Below, in pieces: positions 47,063 to 58,620 of a stretch of DNA of 64,000 nt. Location of the stretch: NCBI RefSeq assembly GCF_037893015.1, contig NC_133665.1:193098309-193162308 (forward strand). The letters are read 5' to 3'. The notes under the pieces are model-generated. The model did not search any database. It had not been told where the DNA came from and saw only the letters and a program-made list of their open reading frames with translations. The position numbers were made by a program, and so were the translations under genes. Every line of letters starts with the position of its first letter. The stretch's first letter is position 1. The stretch comes from Macrotis lagotis. Lineage: Eukaryota; Chordata; Mammalia; Peramelemorphia; Peramelidae.

Positions 47063-47197
47063 GGGGGCAGTTAGGTGGCTAGAGCACCGGCCCTGGAGTC
47101 AGGAGGACCTGAGTTCAAATCTGGTCTCAGACACTTAATAATTACCTAGCTATGTGGCCTTGAGCAAATCGCTTAACCCCATGGCCTTGCAAAAAAT
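47063..47197 (+). mobile_element. tRNA-derived marsupial SINE with head deletion
   Basis: gggggcagttaggtggct jumps directly to agagcaccggccctggagtc, lacking about a dozen bases of the A-box region found in the other copies. The rest is normal. Inserted in the L1 3'UTR, same orientation. Confidence 0.88.
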
Positions 47198-47265
47198 GTT
47201 TAAAAATTTGCATGTAATTGGAAAATATTTAGCAAATAAAATTTTAATTTTAATTAAAATGTCTT

Positions 47266-49509
47266 GGGTTAAATCCATTTTTAAAAGTGGCTAGTTTAAA
47301 CAGCAAAAATTTAAATTTAAGAGAAGATAGGAATGCATTGATGACACTACTGGACTGCAAATCACACTAGGGAGGATCTAATCCCCACATTGATGAGATC
47401 AGGTATTAAAAGTACACATTAACACTTAGGATTCACAAAAATAAAGAAAATGTCCACATGGCCAGGCTTTGGTTGCTCCTGGACCCTTGATCCTGGTACC
47501 CTGAAACAAGTCTCTTTTTCTCTCTTCTTATCTAAATCTCCTCCTCCTCTATCCTTTTCAGATTTCATCCTTGACTTTCTCTTCTCCTTTCCTCTCAAGA
47601 TGGTGAATGGAAAAGGAACTGGATTTGGTGTTAAAAGGATCTGAAACGCAGATGTGCTACTTACCTAAGGGGAAGGTTCATATCCTGTTTATTTCTGGAT
47701 GTCCAGAGCTTCAGATAATGCCTTGCATAAAGTGGGTGCTTAATAATATCTCTTCATGAATGAATTAATTAGAAAAGAACTTAGAGACCATTCAGTGCAA
47801 CCCTCTCATTTTTCAGATGGGTAAACTGAGACCCAAAAAGGAATTGCCATCCACATAGAGCACACAGTTAGCCAGTGGTAAAGACCTATTCACTGTCACT
47901 GTAGATCTCATCCTCTCTTCTCCCTCACTGTCATATCTCCCCACAAGGACTGGGCAAGGCAGATGAAGCCCAATTAAATCATGTTTGATAACTGTGTCCT
48001 AAGAGTCCCAAAACTGAATCCCTTCAGGTGCTGTGTCCACATCTTGTGTTGGCCTTGAATGACCTACAGCTCAAGACGAGAGCTCTTTCTTGTGATAAGT
48101 CTTCATCATTGTCTCTGCCTACACACTGACGGCCGTGCCCTGCTCACAGGGGAAGCCCAATAAATATTTGATGTTGATAATGAAATGGAATTGGAACTTA
48201 ATCAGCTAAGCTTTCCTCCTCTGGCTGACATTTTCTCCCAGAGGATGCCTTCATTGCTTCTCTAGTCCATGCCCCATTCCTCCATCATGCTCCCAAACAG
48301 AAATTCAGATAACTAGATTGTTACCATGGTTCCTTCAGTTTTGAAAAATCTCTCCATGGTGCCATGGTCTTGGATCCCCAAGGGGGATATAGCTGGACTC
48401 CAATGCAAGGCCCTAATGAAAGCAGCTGTTCTTATAAACAGGGAGCAGGGGGTGGATGAGAGACAAAGAGATAAGGGGTGGTGAGTCACATGAGCTCAGT
48501 CACAGACAGGTAAAAGGATAGGTCAGTCACCTAGCCTGGGGGGCTCTTCACCTATAGCCAGTCTATCCTAAATGGCTCCTAAAATGTTAATGTGCTCATA
48601 TCCTCCATTGAAGCAAAAGGCAGCTGCTAAGTGACTGGTCTTCTTAGCCAGAAATTGTGTTCTCCTATAAAAATCCATGATCTTTTTTGCCTTATTTCCA
48701 GCTCTCATGGTGCTACAGGAATCCAGTCCTAAGGATCTCAGAGAATGTCTCTGAGAGGGCATTAATATTGAACACACTGCCCCTACCCCCACCCCAACCC
48801 TGTCAGCAATATTTCTAAAGGAAAGTAAAGCCTCCCTGGCCTTTTCCTAAGCACACCCAAGGGCTTCCAGGGAGGTTGAGAATGGGAAGGACCTATATTC
48901 CATGGGACATAGTAAGTAATCCACAAAAGTGGGAAAAACAATAGGAAGTGTTCATCGGAGCAATAATAAAGATATCAGAGAATACCTGTAAGGAAAGAAA
49001 CTCTTGTCAAAAGTCATCTCCTCCTCCTCTTTCTCTTCTTCTCTCTTTCTTCCTCCCCTCCTCTTCTCCTCATTTCTAAGTCTAGGTCCAGCCCTCAATG
49101 TCTTTCTTAGATGACGGATCAGCAGTGTGGGTTTTCTATCACTGTCCACATAGTATACTCCCTTTATCCATTTGGTCTTCCTGTATGGATGGTTAGGTTA
49201 AACTCTCTTGGGTGATGAAGGTTTCACTTATGGTCTGGCCTTCATGGCATCAGCACAGTGTCATCCACAGACAAGATCATTTGGAGCACCTTAACTGCCT
49301 AGAGTCAAGTCAACGAACATTTATTAAGTGCCTACCATATGCTAGAAACTGTACTAAGCAGTGGGATTATCAAAAACATAATCCCTGCCTTGAAGAAGCA
49401 CCATCAAATGGGAAGAGGCAACATGCCAACAACTCTGTACAAACAATGTATAGATCAGATAAACCGGGAAAGCTACAGTGCTTTAGCCGAGATTAGAAGA
49501 CAGCCAAGG
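47266..49509. other. intergenic with L2 and MIR traces
   Basis: 47690-47765 is an L2-like tail (cataaagtgggtgcttaata). 47770-47890 is an antisense MIR trace (catttttcagatgggtaaac). 49310-49440 is the unnamed old repeat (aacatttattaagtgcctac, catatgctagaaactgtact). No gene. Confidence 0.5.
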
Positions 49510-49663
49510 GGGTGACTAGGTGGTGCAGTGGATAGAGCACTGGCCCTGGAGTCAGGAATACCTGAGTTCAAATCCGACCTCAGACACTTCATAATTACCT
49601 AGCTGTGTGGCCTTAGGCAAGCCACTTAACCCCATTTGCCTTGAAAAAACCTTAAAAAAAAAT
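49510..49663 (+). mobile_element. tRNA-derived marsupial SINE (WSINE-type)
   Basis: ggtgactaggtggtgcagtg to an A-rich end; flanked by aagacagccaagg at 49497-49509 and 49664-49676. Confidence 0.93.
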
Positions 49664-49676
49664 AAGACAGCCAAGG

Positions 49677-50714
49677 AAGCATCTGGACTCTGTGTTCAAC
49701 ATTCTCCATTTAGGGGCAAACATCACTTCATGTTGTAATAACCAGGCGCCATTGATCACAGTGATTTGTGTTACTATGGAACCTCTTGGGTTTCAGTCCA
49801 TTAGAATTCTGGATATACTCTAGACCAGAGATTCTTTATCTGGAGATTTCAGAGGATCCAAGAAGTTGGATGAGAAAAATAATTATTTCCACTCACCTCT
49901 GATTGAAGTGGCTCTTTCCTTCAATTGTAATTGTTTTATATTATTCATTGAAGGACTTCAGATGGCTGCCAAAGGAGTCCATGATACCAAAAAAGCTTAA
50001 GGACCTTCAGTCCAGACATTGCCCAGTAGAATTCCTGGAAACCAAGCCTCCCAAAATAAAGACCCCATTTTACTAGAAAGAAAGGGGTGTTTAATGGCAA
50101 TCAGCAAATGTGTGAACTAAAGAAAATGCCAAATCTAGGGAAATGATGGGACAGAGCCCCAATCCATGGAGTAGCCAACCAGTTCCTACTTTGATACAAA
50201 TTTCTGACAACAAAGAAAAAGAAAATTCTAAGCAAAAATCCAAATATCTAAGAATCAGAGAGTCCTATAAGAGGCTAACTAGGGAGTGCCAGCCTCAGCT
50301 TTAGGCCTGTGATAATTTCCTGGAAGAAAGAACGAAGCCAACCAAGCTCCTTGGCCTCTTAAGAAAGATAAGAGAAGCAGGTCAGAGAGAGAACTCTTCT
50401 TTCCTGAACAGTCAGGCTAGAGAGAGTGATACCCAAAGGCTTGTTCATTGAATGAGTCAACTAAGTGAAGCCTTGAAGACTGTCAGCTTCTAGAATGAGA
50501 GAGACAGAAAGGCATCTCATGTTTGCAAGAGGCCCAGCATACTGGCCAGCTGTAGCCAAAGGAACTGAGGGAGTTGTACTGGTTACCAAGACAGAGTTTA
50601 CCAGAAAGACTTCAATCACCACACTCTACCCTAACCCCCTCATTCAATTCGTTTCTCCCTATCTCCTCCAGTGTCTAATAAAAAAAATATTCTGATTGTA
50701 TGTGTATAAATTTA
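49677..50714. other. intergenic, nothing recognised
   Basis: No exon or named repeat. Confidence 0.5.
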
Positions 50715-50902
50715 TTTTGCTAAAAATTTCCCTATCTAAAAAACCTTTTTTAACCATTTTTTAAATTTTGAGTTCCAGATTCTCTCCCTTTCTTGTCCCT
50801 CCCCCTTCCTTGAGAAGGCAAGCAATTTGGTATAGATAATACATGTGAAGTCATGTAAACCATATTTCCATATTAGCCATGTTACCAAAACATACACACA
50901 CA

Positions 50903-50949
<47 letters not shown>

Positions 50950-51690
50950 CACACGAAAAATAAAGTAAAAGATTTCTACTTTAAGTTGCACTCAGAGTTC
51001 ATCAGTTCCCTCTCTGGAGGGTGAGCGCTTTCTTCCCATGAGATCTTTGGAATTGCCATGGGTCATTTTGGTCCATGCATTAGTCCATGCATTGATCAGA
51101 ATAACCAAATCCTCTGGTTCTGCTCTTGTTCTGCTCACTCTGTTTGCATGATTTCATATAAATCTTCCCAAGTTTTTCTAAGGGCATTCTGCGCATCATT
51201 TCTTAGAGCACAAAAGCATTCCATCATAATCACACAGCACAACTTGTTCAGCCATTCCCCAAAGAGTGGGCCTCCCCTCAATTTCCAATCCTTTGCCACC
51301 ACAAAAAGAGCTGCTATGAATATTCTTGTACATGTGGCTCCTTTTCATTTTTCTTTGATCTCTTTGGAATACAAATCTAACAATGATTGCTGGATCACAG
51401 GGTAGGTATAGTTTTATTGCCCTTTAGGCAATAAATTGCTGTCCAGAATGGTTGGATCAATTCACAACTCCACCAACAGTGCTTGAGAACCCCAGTTTTC
51501 CCACATTCCCTCTAACATTTATTATTTTCCTTTTCTGACATTTTAGCCAAACTGTGGCGGTACTTCAGAGTTGTTTTAATTTGCATTTTTCCAGTCGATA
51601 ATGATTTAGAGTATTTTTTATGTGGTTATTTGATAGCTTTCGTTTCTTCATCTGAAGTTTGTTTATGTTATGTGAGCATTTATCAACAGG
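50715..51690 (-). mobile_element. marsupial L1 3' end, antisense
   Basis: aattttgagttccagattct (complement of an L1 3'UTR), an internal (CA)n at 50892-50948, ttcagccattccccaaagag, ctttgccaccacaaaaagag, aattcacaactccaccaaca, agagttgttttaatttgcat. 5'-truncated, non-coding. Confidence 0.85.
50892..50948. repeat. (CA)n microsatellite in L1 3'UTR
   Basis: Near-perfect CA run with one cacata interruption. Confidence 0.9.
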
Positions 51691-51694
51691 GGAC

Positions 51695-52120
51695 GCTGGT
51701 GGAATTTTTTAAAATGTATTCTATTTTCAATTCAGGGAACAAAACAAACATTTCCATAACAGAGTCCAATAAAAAAGATGATTGCAATAAAACTGCAAAT
51801 CTACCATATACCACTTGCTATTCCTTCCAAATAGGCAAAGTTAGCATGTATATTTCATTTTTTCCCTTTTTTCCTCCTTCCCCACCAGAGATGGCTCTCA
51901 TTAGACACAAATACATTTATATAAACATATGTATGTCTGCATGTATTATAGGTATGTATGCATGTGTGTATGATTATTCTCAACATCCTTACATTTCTCA
52001 GTTCTTTCTCTGGATGTAGTCAGTGTCTCTCTTCATATGTTCTTTATTTTTAATTTGTGTATCTATGAGTCAAAATGATTTAGCCTCTCCAAGTCGTCTT
52101 TAGAACAGTGCTGCTGCTAC
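51695..52120 (-). mobile_element. second L1 3'UTR fragment, antisense
   Basis: tgtattctattttcaattca, gggaacaaaacaaacatttc, cagagtccaataaaaaagat, gcaaatctaccatataccac fit the L1 3'UTR of another subfamily. It starts where the previous copy breaks off. Confidence 0.6.
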
Positions 52121-52164
52121 TGCATACCGTGTTTCTGGTTGACTTCCAAAGCCTTTTCCCACCT

Positions 52165-52570
52165 GGCCCATTCCCCCCTTCCCAGGCTTCTTATTACCCT
52201 CTGTGAGCTCTTGGAGCCTTGTTGGGGAGGGGGTCACACAAGACACTCCATCTCCGTCTTACACCTTTGCCCCAACCCCCCCTGTTGGCCATGTCCTTAA
52301 TGCTCTTCCTTCTCATCTTCATTTTACAACTCCACGGCCTCTTTCAAGTCCCAGCTAAAACTCCATCTCCCACCAGAAGCCCTTTCCCAGCCCTCTTAAG
52401 GTCTGTATTTCTCCCGACATCTTGTGGTCTTCTCTTGACTGTACAGTTAGTTACTCGCCATCTGTCTCCCCATTAGAGAGTGAGCTCCTTGAGGGCGGGC
52501 ACCATGTTTTAACCTTTCTTTGTGGCCCAGCCCTCAGGATGCACAGTAACTGCTTACTAAACATGATTAA
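52165..52570 (+). repeat. L2 3' end, long copy
   Basis: ctctttcaagtcccagctaa, aactccatctcccaccagaa, gccctttcccagccctctta, gagtgagctccttgagggcg, ggcaccatgttttaaccttt, actgcttactaaacatgatt: the L2 end in order. Confidence 0.8.
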
Positions 52571-53869
52571 CACATGAGAAAAGACAGGACTGATGCTTGG
52601 GGGTTGTTCCCCCAAAAAAGCCTCTCATTCTGAGTCCTAGGCTCCCTAGGCTTGGTCAGATCTGAAATTGCTCTGTCTCTCTGCCTTCTGAATGGGTTAA
52701 AAGTCCTCTGGCAGCATAAGAAAGGGGAAAGGGATGATCCCAGAAAAAACCAGGGAAGACTTGTCCGAACTGGTGCAGAGTGGAGTGAGCAGAACCAGGA
52801 GACAAATTTAGGCCATGAAAACAGCTTTGAAAGACAGGACATCTGGTGAAGCGATGGCAGTCACAACTCTGGACCACTAGTGATGGTTCAGGCCACTCTC
52901 CTCCTGAGAGGGCATGGCCTCAAGGGTTAGAAGGAGATGCAGCAAATTTGTCACAGAGGCTTTGCTTTTCTTTCCTTTTCTTTTCCCTCCTAGGAAGGAA
53001 GGCAAACAAATAAAAGCTTGTTCATTAAAATATTCACTAATTTTTACAAATCATTTCAGAGGCATTTATGATCCCTTCCTTTCTCCGCGCTCTCCTCTAT
53101 GGGCCTGGCAGGACGGGCTGTGGGTGGTGGGGCTGAGGTACAGGCTGTGCGGCCCTGGGGCTGGAGGCTGAACGGGAAGAAGGAAGAAATAGATAAGAGC
53201 AGACTCTTCCACCCCCTGAGCGCTGGCCCCATCACCTGACAAAGTTGTCAATGGTCACAAGGAGTGCCAAGGGAGGGACAACTCTGGGAGGCCTCAAAGC
53301 CCAGATCGGGGAGCTCGGCCTTTGTCCTTGTTTCTCCAAAATCAGTTGTTTCTCTGAGAGCTCCCCACCTCATACCTAGCCTGGTTGGAGAAAATCATTT
53401 GTTCTTCCTCCTACAACAGAGCAGGTGGGGTCTGTAGCCCCCATTGGAGTGGGTGGGCCACTGGCCCATTCCTCCCCCTCTTTGTTCAGGTCCCATTGAG
53501 CATGTTTGTGGTCCACAGAGCATCTGCTTGGCCCCAGTCACCAAGAGTCAGATTGGGGGAGGGAGTGCAAAAAGAGCTCATGAGTTCTACTATCACCTCC
53601 TGGGGAACCTTGAACTGGACCCTTCAATTCCTTGGGCCTCATTTGCCAACCCACAGGATGAGGGGGTCAAATGAGAAGACTTTGGGCTGCTGTCCAACTC
53701 TGGGCTTGAGATTTCAGTATTCTAAAATCTTTTTAATCCTCTTAACAAGGTGGGCTCATGAGCATGGCCACAAACTACAGAGAGAAAGTCAGAAACAAGA
53801 TATGGGGTATGGTGACAGTGACCTCCAGGTTAGTGCTGGCCCAGGATGCTCATCTCCCCAACTCCAGCT
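52571..53869. other. intergenic, nothing recognised
   Basis: Overlapping short open frames in a GC-richer patch; no resemblance to a known protein. No named repeat. Confidence 0.5.
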
Positions 53870-54145
53870 TTTCCCCTGGTCACCCCCCAGACCTAGAATT
53901 CTCTCTTCATTTCCACCTCCTGGCTTCCCTGGCTTCCTCCAAATCTCTCCAAGAAGTTTTTCCTGAGTCCCAATGATGAATGCTTTGTTAATCATTCCCA
54001 GTTTATCTTGTCATCGCTTATTTGTACATAGTCATCATCATTTCCAGGTTGATTCCCCATTAGAGCTCCCTAAAGGTGAGGTCTGACTTTGACCTTTCTT
54101 TGTATGCCAAGGCTAGGCCCAGAGCAGGTTTTTATTGACCTAAAG
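53870..54145 (+). repeat. L2 3' end
   Basis: aagaagtttttcctgagtcc, cttatttgtacatagtcatc, cattagagctccctaaaggt, tgacctttctttgtatgcca. Confidence 0.7.
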
Positions 54146-54369
54146 GCCAAAGGCACCCCTCCAGACCACCTTGGAGAATCCCTGGATTCTTACAGGATTG
54201 AATTAGCTAGTCTCTCTACTCTGAGCTCCTGTGTTTCCGTGGTTCTGTGAGAATCCTCCCCAAAAAGCTCACATTCCAGTTAAATGGAACTGCTCTCCGT
54301 TTTAAGTTATCAAGTCATCTCCCAACTCCGTGCTGTTTCTCATTCTGGGAATGACAGCCGCCACAACTG

Positions 54370-54555
54370 CACACACTGCCACTGAAATCACTCCTTTTCT
54401 TCAAGGCCCAACTCATCTAGAAGACTCACCTTTACTCTCAAGTAAAAATCATCTCTCCTTTCTTGCCTGAACACTTTGCCCCAGAGGTCTCCTTTGTATC
54501 AGTAATTCTTGTGTAGCTTTCTCAACATTGGATTATATACAATTTGAGAGCAGAG
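54370..54555 (+). repeat. L2 3' fragment
   Basis: tcttcaaggcccaactcatc, tagaagactcacctttactc, ttgagagcagagtctgtgtg. Confidence 0.6.
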
Positions 54556-54559
54556 TCTG

Positions 54560-54842
54560 TGTGGGTTCCTGTCAGTCTGATATAATGGACATGTAATTGG
54601 ACTCCAATCCAACCTTAGACTTCCTGACTAGGTGACGCTGAGCAAGTCACTTTACCTCTCTCTCTCAGTTTCCTCATCTGTAAAATGGGGCTGGTGCAAA
54701 TGAGATACTGTGTAGAAGACACTGTGAGAACCTTCACATACTATAGAAATGTTGGCTATTATTACTGATCTCACCTCTCCAGGTCTGGACAGTTCAGGGT
54801 CTTGCACACAGTAAGTGTTTAAGATTGTGTTGAACTGAGCTG
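54560..54842 (+). repeat. MIR/THER CORE-SINE
   Basis: gagcaagtcactttacctct, ctcagtttcctcatctgtaa, aaatggggctggtgcaaatg, ttggctattattactg; then an L2-like ending ttgcacacagtaagtgttta. Confidence 0.75.
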
Positions 54843-55019
54843 ACAGAAATGGATTTTGATGCAAGGGAAATTCCCACTGGTGATCAGAAGGAACCCATGA
54901 GTTCCTCCTGTACCCCAGGGCACAAAGGGAGAACTTGAGGTCTCTGTCCCTGAGGATTATGATGCTACAGCTAACATTGGGAGATCACTTGAAAGTCCTT
55001 TGCCCAGAGCTTGTGTTTA

Positions 55020-55202
55020 CATGTTTTCATTGGAACCTCAACAGCTTCGTGAAGTCGATTTTCCTTTTATGAAAGAAGAAACTGGTGCTCAGAAAGCTAG
55101 AATGACTCGACCAGGGTCACCCAGCAAATGTCTGAGGTGGGGTTGAACCCAGGCTTCTCTGCCATAAGAGCAACATTCTATTCACTACATCACACTGTCT
55201 CT
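55020..55202 (-). repeat. MIR relic
   Basis: gaagaaactggtgctcagaa, gaccagggtcacccagcaaa, tgaggtggggttgaacccag and cattctattcactacatcac read as the complement of MIR. Confidence 0.75.
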
Positions 55203-55220
55203 TCTTAAAAGCTACCCTTT

Positions 55221-55372
55221 GGGGGCGGCTAGGTGGTGCAGTGGATAGAGCACCGACCTTGGAGTCAGGAGGACCTGAGTTCAAATCTGACCTCAGACAC
55301 TTAAAAATTACCTAGCTGTGTGGCTTTGGGCAAGCCACTCAACCCCACTGCCTTGAAAAATCTAAAAAATAA
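55221..55372 (+). mobile_element. tRNA-derived marsupial SINE (WSINE-type)
   Basis: gggggcggctaggtggtgca to an A-rich end; flanked by aaaagctacccttt at 55207-55220 and again from 55373. Confidence 0.93.
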
Positions 55373-55387
55373 AAAAGCTACCCTTTG

Positions 55388-56704
55388 CCTTAAATAATTT
55401 TACCATTGGACTGTACTCAAGCAGGTACTAGAACAAGGGCCCTCCTAAATGTCCTTAGGTGGGATTTGAAGACGGCCTCCAAGCAGCCTTTTTTTACAGG
55501 GGTCATGGAGCCCTGGGGCATCTTCCCAAGTGTTGAGAGTATTCACCTGGAATAACCATGGCAAAGGCTCCTACCTTGTGTAGCACTCTGTCCTAAGCAC
55601 TGAGGATGCAAATATACTCAGGAGACAGCCCCAGCTCTTATGGAGCTCATCCTCTAATTAGGGAAGGACCACCTGTAGGAGGGTTTGCCTTCATGGCCGC
55701 TGGAAAGACCCACTGATTCTTGGGGTCCCGAGGTCACAGCAGCAGGGCAGATGGTAGTGCAATGATGGGAAGATGGCACTTGATCAGTGATGATTGGGAA
55801 GTGAGCCCTAGAGTTGGTGTAGAAAGAGGTTCTAGGTTCTCTCCAGCAGAAGTGAGTGTGTATGTGGCGGGGGGGAGTGGTAAGCATGCAGCCCAACTTA
55901 GGTGTCCCAATAGATGGCATCAATGAGTCTCCTGAGTCTGAGGCCATCTCTGATTCCATGCTTCTTTCAGACTCACTGGCCAACGATCCCTTCCCAATCA
56001 TTCTTTAAAGCCATTACCCAACATTCCGGCACTTATCTGTTTAATTAGGTTTCCTCCATGTAAGACTAATTTTTCCTTGTGAAAAACTCTCAGTCTAAGA
56101 ACAAAGCCATCCAAACTCATTAAAAAGTCAGCTGTTTTCCCAGAGATTTGTTAAAGAGCAACTAGAAAATGAGAAGACTGAGCAGATGCTAATTACCTGA
56201 TTTATACTGAATGAATCAACTGTTTGGGGGCAATCCGGGCCATCAAATATTGTCTCTGATTTCTTCCAGAGAGGCCTGGACTCTGATTTCTACAGGGGTG
56301 GGGTGGGAGGGAAGACTTCATGCCTCCAGGTAGCTGGTACAGAGTCCTTGCTCCATGGGTCAGGGCAGGGACAGTGGTGAGAGGGGGTAGCCTTGGGCTC
56401 TGCCCACCCTCCTCCCCTTGGCCAAGTCTCTGGGCGTTAAGCATCAAGAGTGTTGTAAACCTTTGAGTTCTTGAGAAATGCATCCAGATGATTGGCAAAA
56501 AGTCCATTTTGACCCACGATGAAGGAGGAAGTTCTAGGCACTGGGACTGTGAAAAACAGGGAGGAAGCCAGGAAAAAAAGAGAAGCTTCTGGTAAGGAAA
56601 TGTCCCTGCAGATCATCCTGCCTTCCCCCTCACCAAAGTTCACTGCTCCTCTTCCTCACTCCAAGTAAAGGAAGGAAATGTTTTGCATGTAGCAGATCTT
56701 TGAC
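55388..56704. other. intergenic, nothing recognised
   Basis: 55570-55665 carries a trace of the unnamed old repeat (cctaagcactgaggatgcaa ... cttatggagctcatcctcta). No gene. Confidence 0.45.
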
Positions 56705-56835
56705 AAATGCCTGCTGTTCAAATCCTGGCTGTGGGACCTTGGCCCCTGCCTTCTCTGGGCCTCAGTTTAATCATTTGTAAAAATAAGAGGTTGGCTTGGG
56801 TGATTGCCCTATATCTGTGATTCTGTGACTTGAGT
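56705..56835 (+). repeat. MIR relic
   Basis: ttcaaatcctggctgtggga, gggcctcagtttaatcattt, ggttggcttgggtgattgcc, ctgtgattctgtgac. Confidence 0.75.
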
Positions 56836-57374
56836 TGAAGCCAGCCCTGGAGAAAGGGGAAAGAGAAGTTTCCTGGAGGGTCGGCTTGTGGTGGAGTGGG
56901 AACAGGGAAAAGGAGGAGAGAATTTGGCTGGAGAAGAGGGGCCTCTATCTCCCCAGGGGACAATGGAGATATCGCCATCCTCAGCTTTCCAGGAACACCA
57001 GGTCAAAAGCACAGGTTCGTCCTGGGCCATGGGGTCAGAGATGAAGAATAGACAGGAACATCAAAGGCCATAAGGCAGCCCAGTGGAAAGAGCCTGGGTT
57101 TTAGGATCAAAAGATCCTAATTTGAATCTTGCTTTGACTGGCTGGTCTCCAAGGTCTCCTCCAGTTCTGGTTCCTTTAATCCTGCCAGAAGCTTCAGTCT
57201 CTTCTTTGTGCAATTGGAGATTAGACTATGTAGACACTCAGGGGCTGGGTTGGGACACCTATCATGGTGACTGAGCAACCCAAGAACGCCCACCTAGGAG
57301 CGAGGTTCCCAGTGGATTGGCCTGGCTTTGAGTGGGCCCAGTCCAGCCTTGAGGTTTAGGACTTTTATCCATGT

Positions 57375-57520
57375 TCAGATTGCTTCCTGCCTGTGAGACC
57401 AGCAAAGTCACTGAACCTCTCTGTACCTCAGTTTCCTCATCTGGAAAATGAGGGGAGTGAACTGGAAAAACTCTAGGGTGTCTTCTAGCTCTGAATCTGT
57501 GATTCCATAATGTTTGAGTT
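57375..57520 (+). repeat. MIR relic
   Basis: aaagtcactgaacctctctg, tacctcagtttcctcatctg, gtcttctagctctgaatctg followed by tgattcc. Confidence 0.75.
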
Positions 57521-58054
57521 TCACAGGGAGCTCATTCAAAGAGGAACGTTCTGACCTGGCCCCAGAGTAAGCCTGGCTACTGGGTAAAAAGAGGCCCATG
57601 CTGTGGCTGCTACTGCCCTATGGGAAAGGTCTGATCACTCTCTTCAGCAACCCCCTGCAGGCCCACCTGCTCTCTAATGTCCCATGGCTGGGGGTGGGGG
57701 ACCTCCCAGCTCCCACTGACCCTGGCAGCCTCGGCTTCCAGTCTCAGCTGAGCAGCTCTCTTTCTCTCTTGTGTTTCTGTCTGTCTGACTGTCTCTCTCT
57801 ACCTTTCTGTGTCTCTGTATATCTCTATCTCTCTCCAGCTCTCTCTGACTGTCTCTCTTTGTGCCTCTCTGGCTCTGGCTCTGGCTCTCCCTCACTCCCC
57901 TCTCCCATTGCCTGTTTCTAAAAAGAAGCCTTCTCAGAGCTGAGGAACCCTACCGGATGGGGAGCCCACTGCAGCGACCTGGGGGGGGACAGGATCTCCA
58001 GATCTAATCTACAGAGCAGGAAACCATCGCTCTCTGGGCTCAGCTCTTTTTTCA
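57521..58054. other. intergenic, CT-rich
   Basis: 57760-57900 is a CT-rich imperfect repeat (ctctctgactgtctctct twice). Nothing else recognised. Confidence 0.6.
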
Positions 58055-58092
58055 AACACACACACACACACACCACACATACCACACACATT

Positions 58093-58123
<31 letters not shown>

Positions 58124-58620
58124 CCACACTCACAAATACACCACACACTCACACACACACCACACCACACACGCACATACCACACATATCACATACACAC
58201 ATACACACATCACACATTCACATATAAATACACACATTTAGACTCACTAACACACTCACACACAACACACAACATACACACCACACATATCACATACACA
58301 CGCATACACACATCACACTCACACATTCACATATAAATACACACAATTAGACTCACTAACACACACTCACACACAACATACAACACACATATCACATACA
58401 CACACATACACACATCACACTCACACATTCACATATAAATACACACAATTAGACTCACTAACACACACTCACACACAACACACACATACACTCACATACC
58501 ACACACACTCACACTCACACATACCACACACATATCACACACACATCACACACACACACTCACACAGTCACATATAAATACACACATTTAGACTCACTAA
58601 CACACACACACACACACACA
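58055..58620. repeat. CA-rich minisatellite with about 105-bp unit
   Basis: The core acatataaatacacaca followed by ttagactcactaacacac occurs four times, with catataaata at 58221, 58330, 58432 and 58571. It is embedded in CA, CACAT and CACTCA runs. Spacings are 109, 102 and 139. Confidence 0.9.

Larger units (their letters stand above)
45870..47265 (+). mobile_element. L1 3' end with three younger insertions
   Basis: Sense marsupial L1: aataaatagtcaaaaggtat, then (after the U6 copy) atcactattgattagagaaa, ctctgagttaccacctcaca, ggaatggttgaacaagttgt, tatatggtaaccacaatatt and a 3'UTR ending near 47265. It contains a U6 pseudogene at 45925-46016 and SINEs at 46281-46439 and 47063-47197. 5'-truncated and non-coding. 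Confidence 0.85.

Noticed and set aside
53385-53966. 193-codon plus-strand frame
   Set aside because: Unstructured composition, overlaps other frames and the start of an L2 relic, and has no recognisable motif.
58055-58620. CRISPR-like regular repeat
   Set aside because: Spacing is irregular and the between-unit sequence is itself CA repeat; this is a eukaryotic minisatellite.
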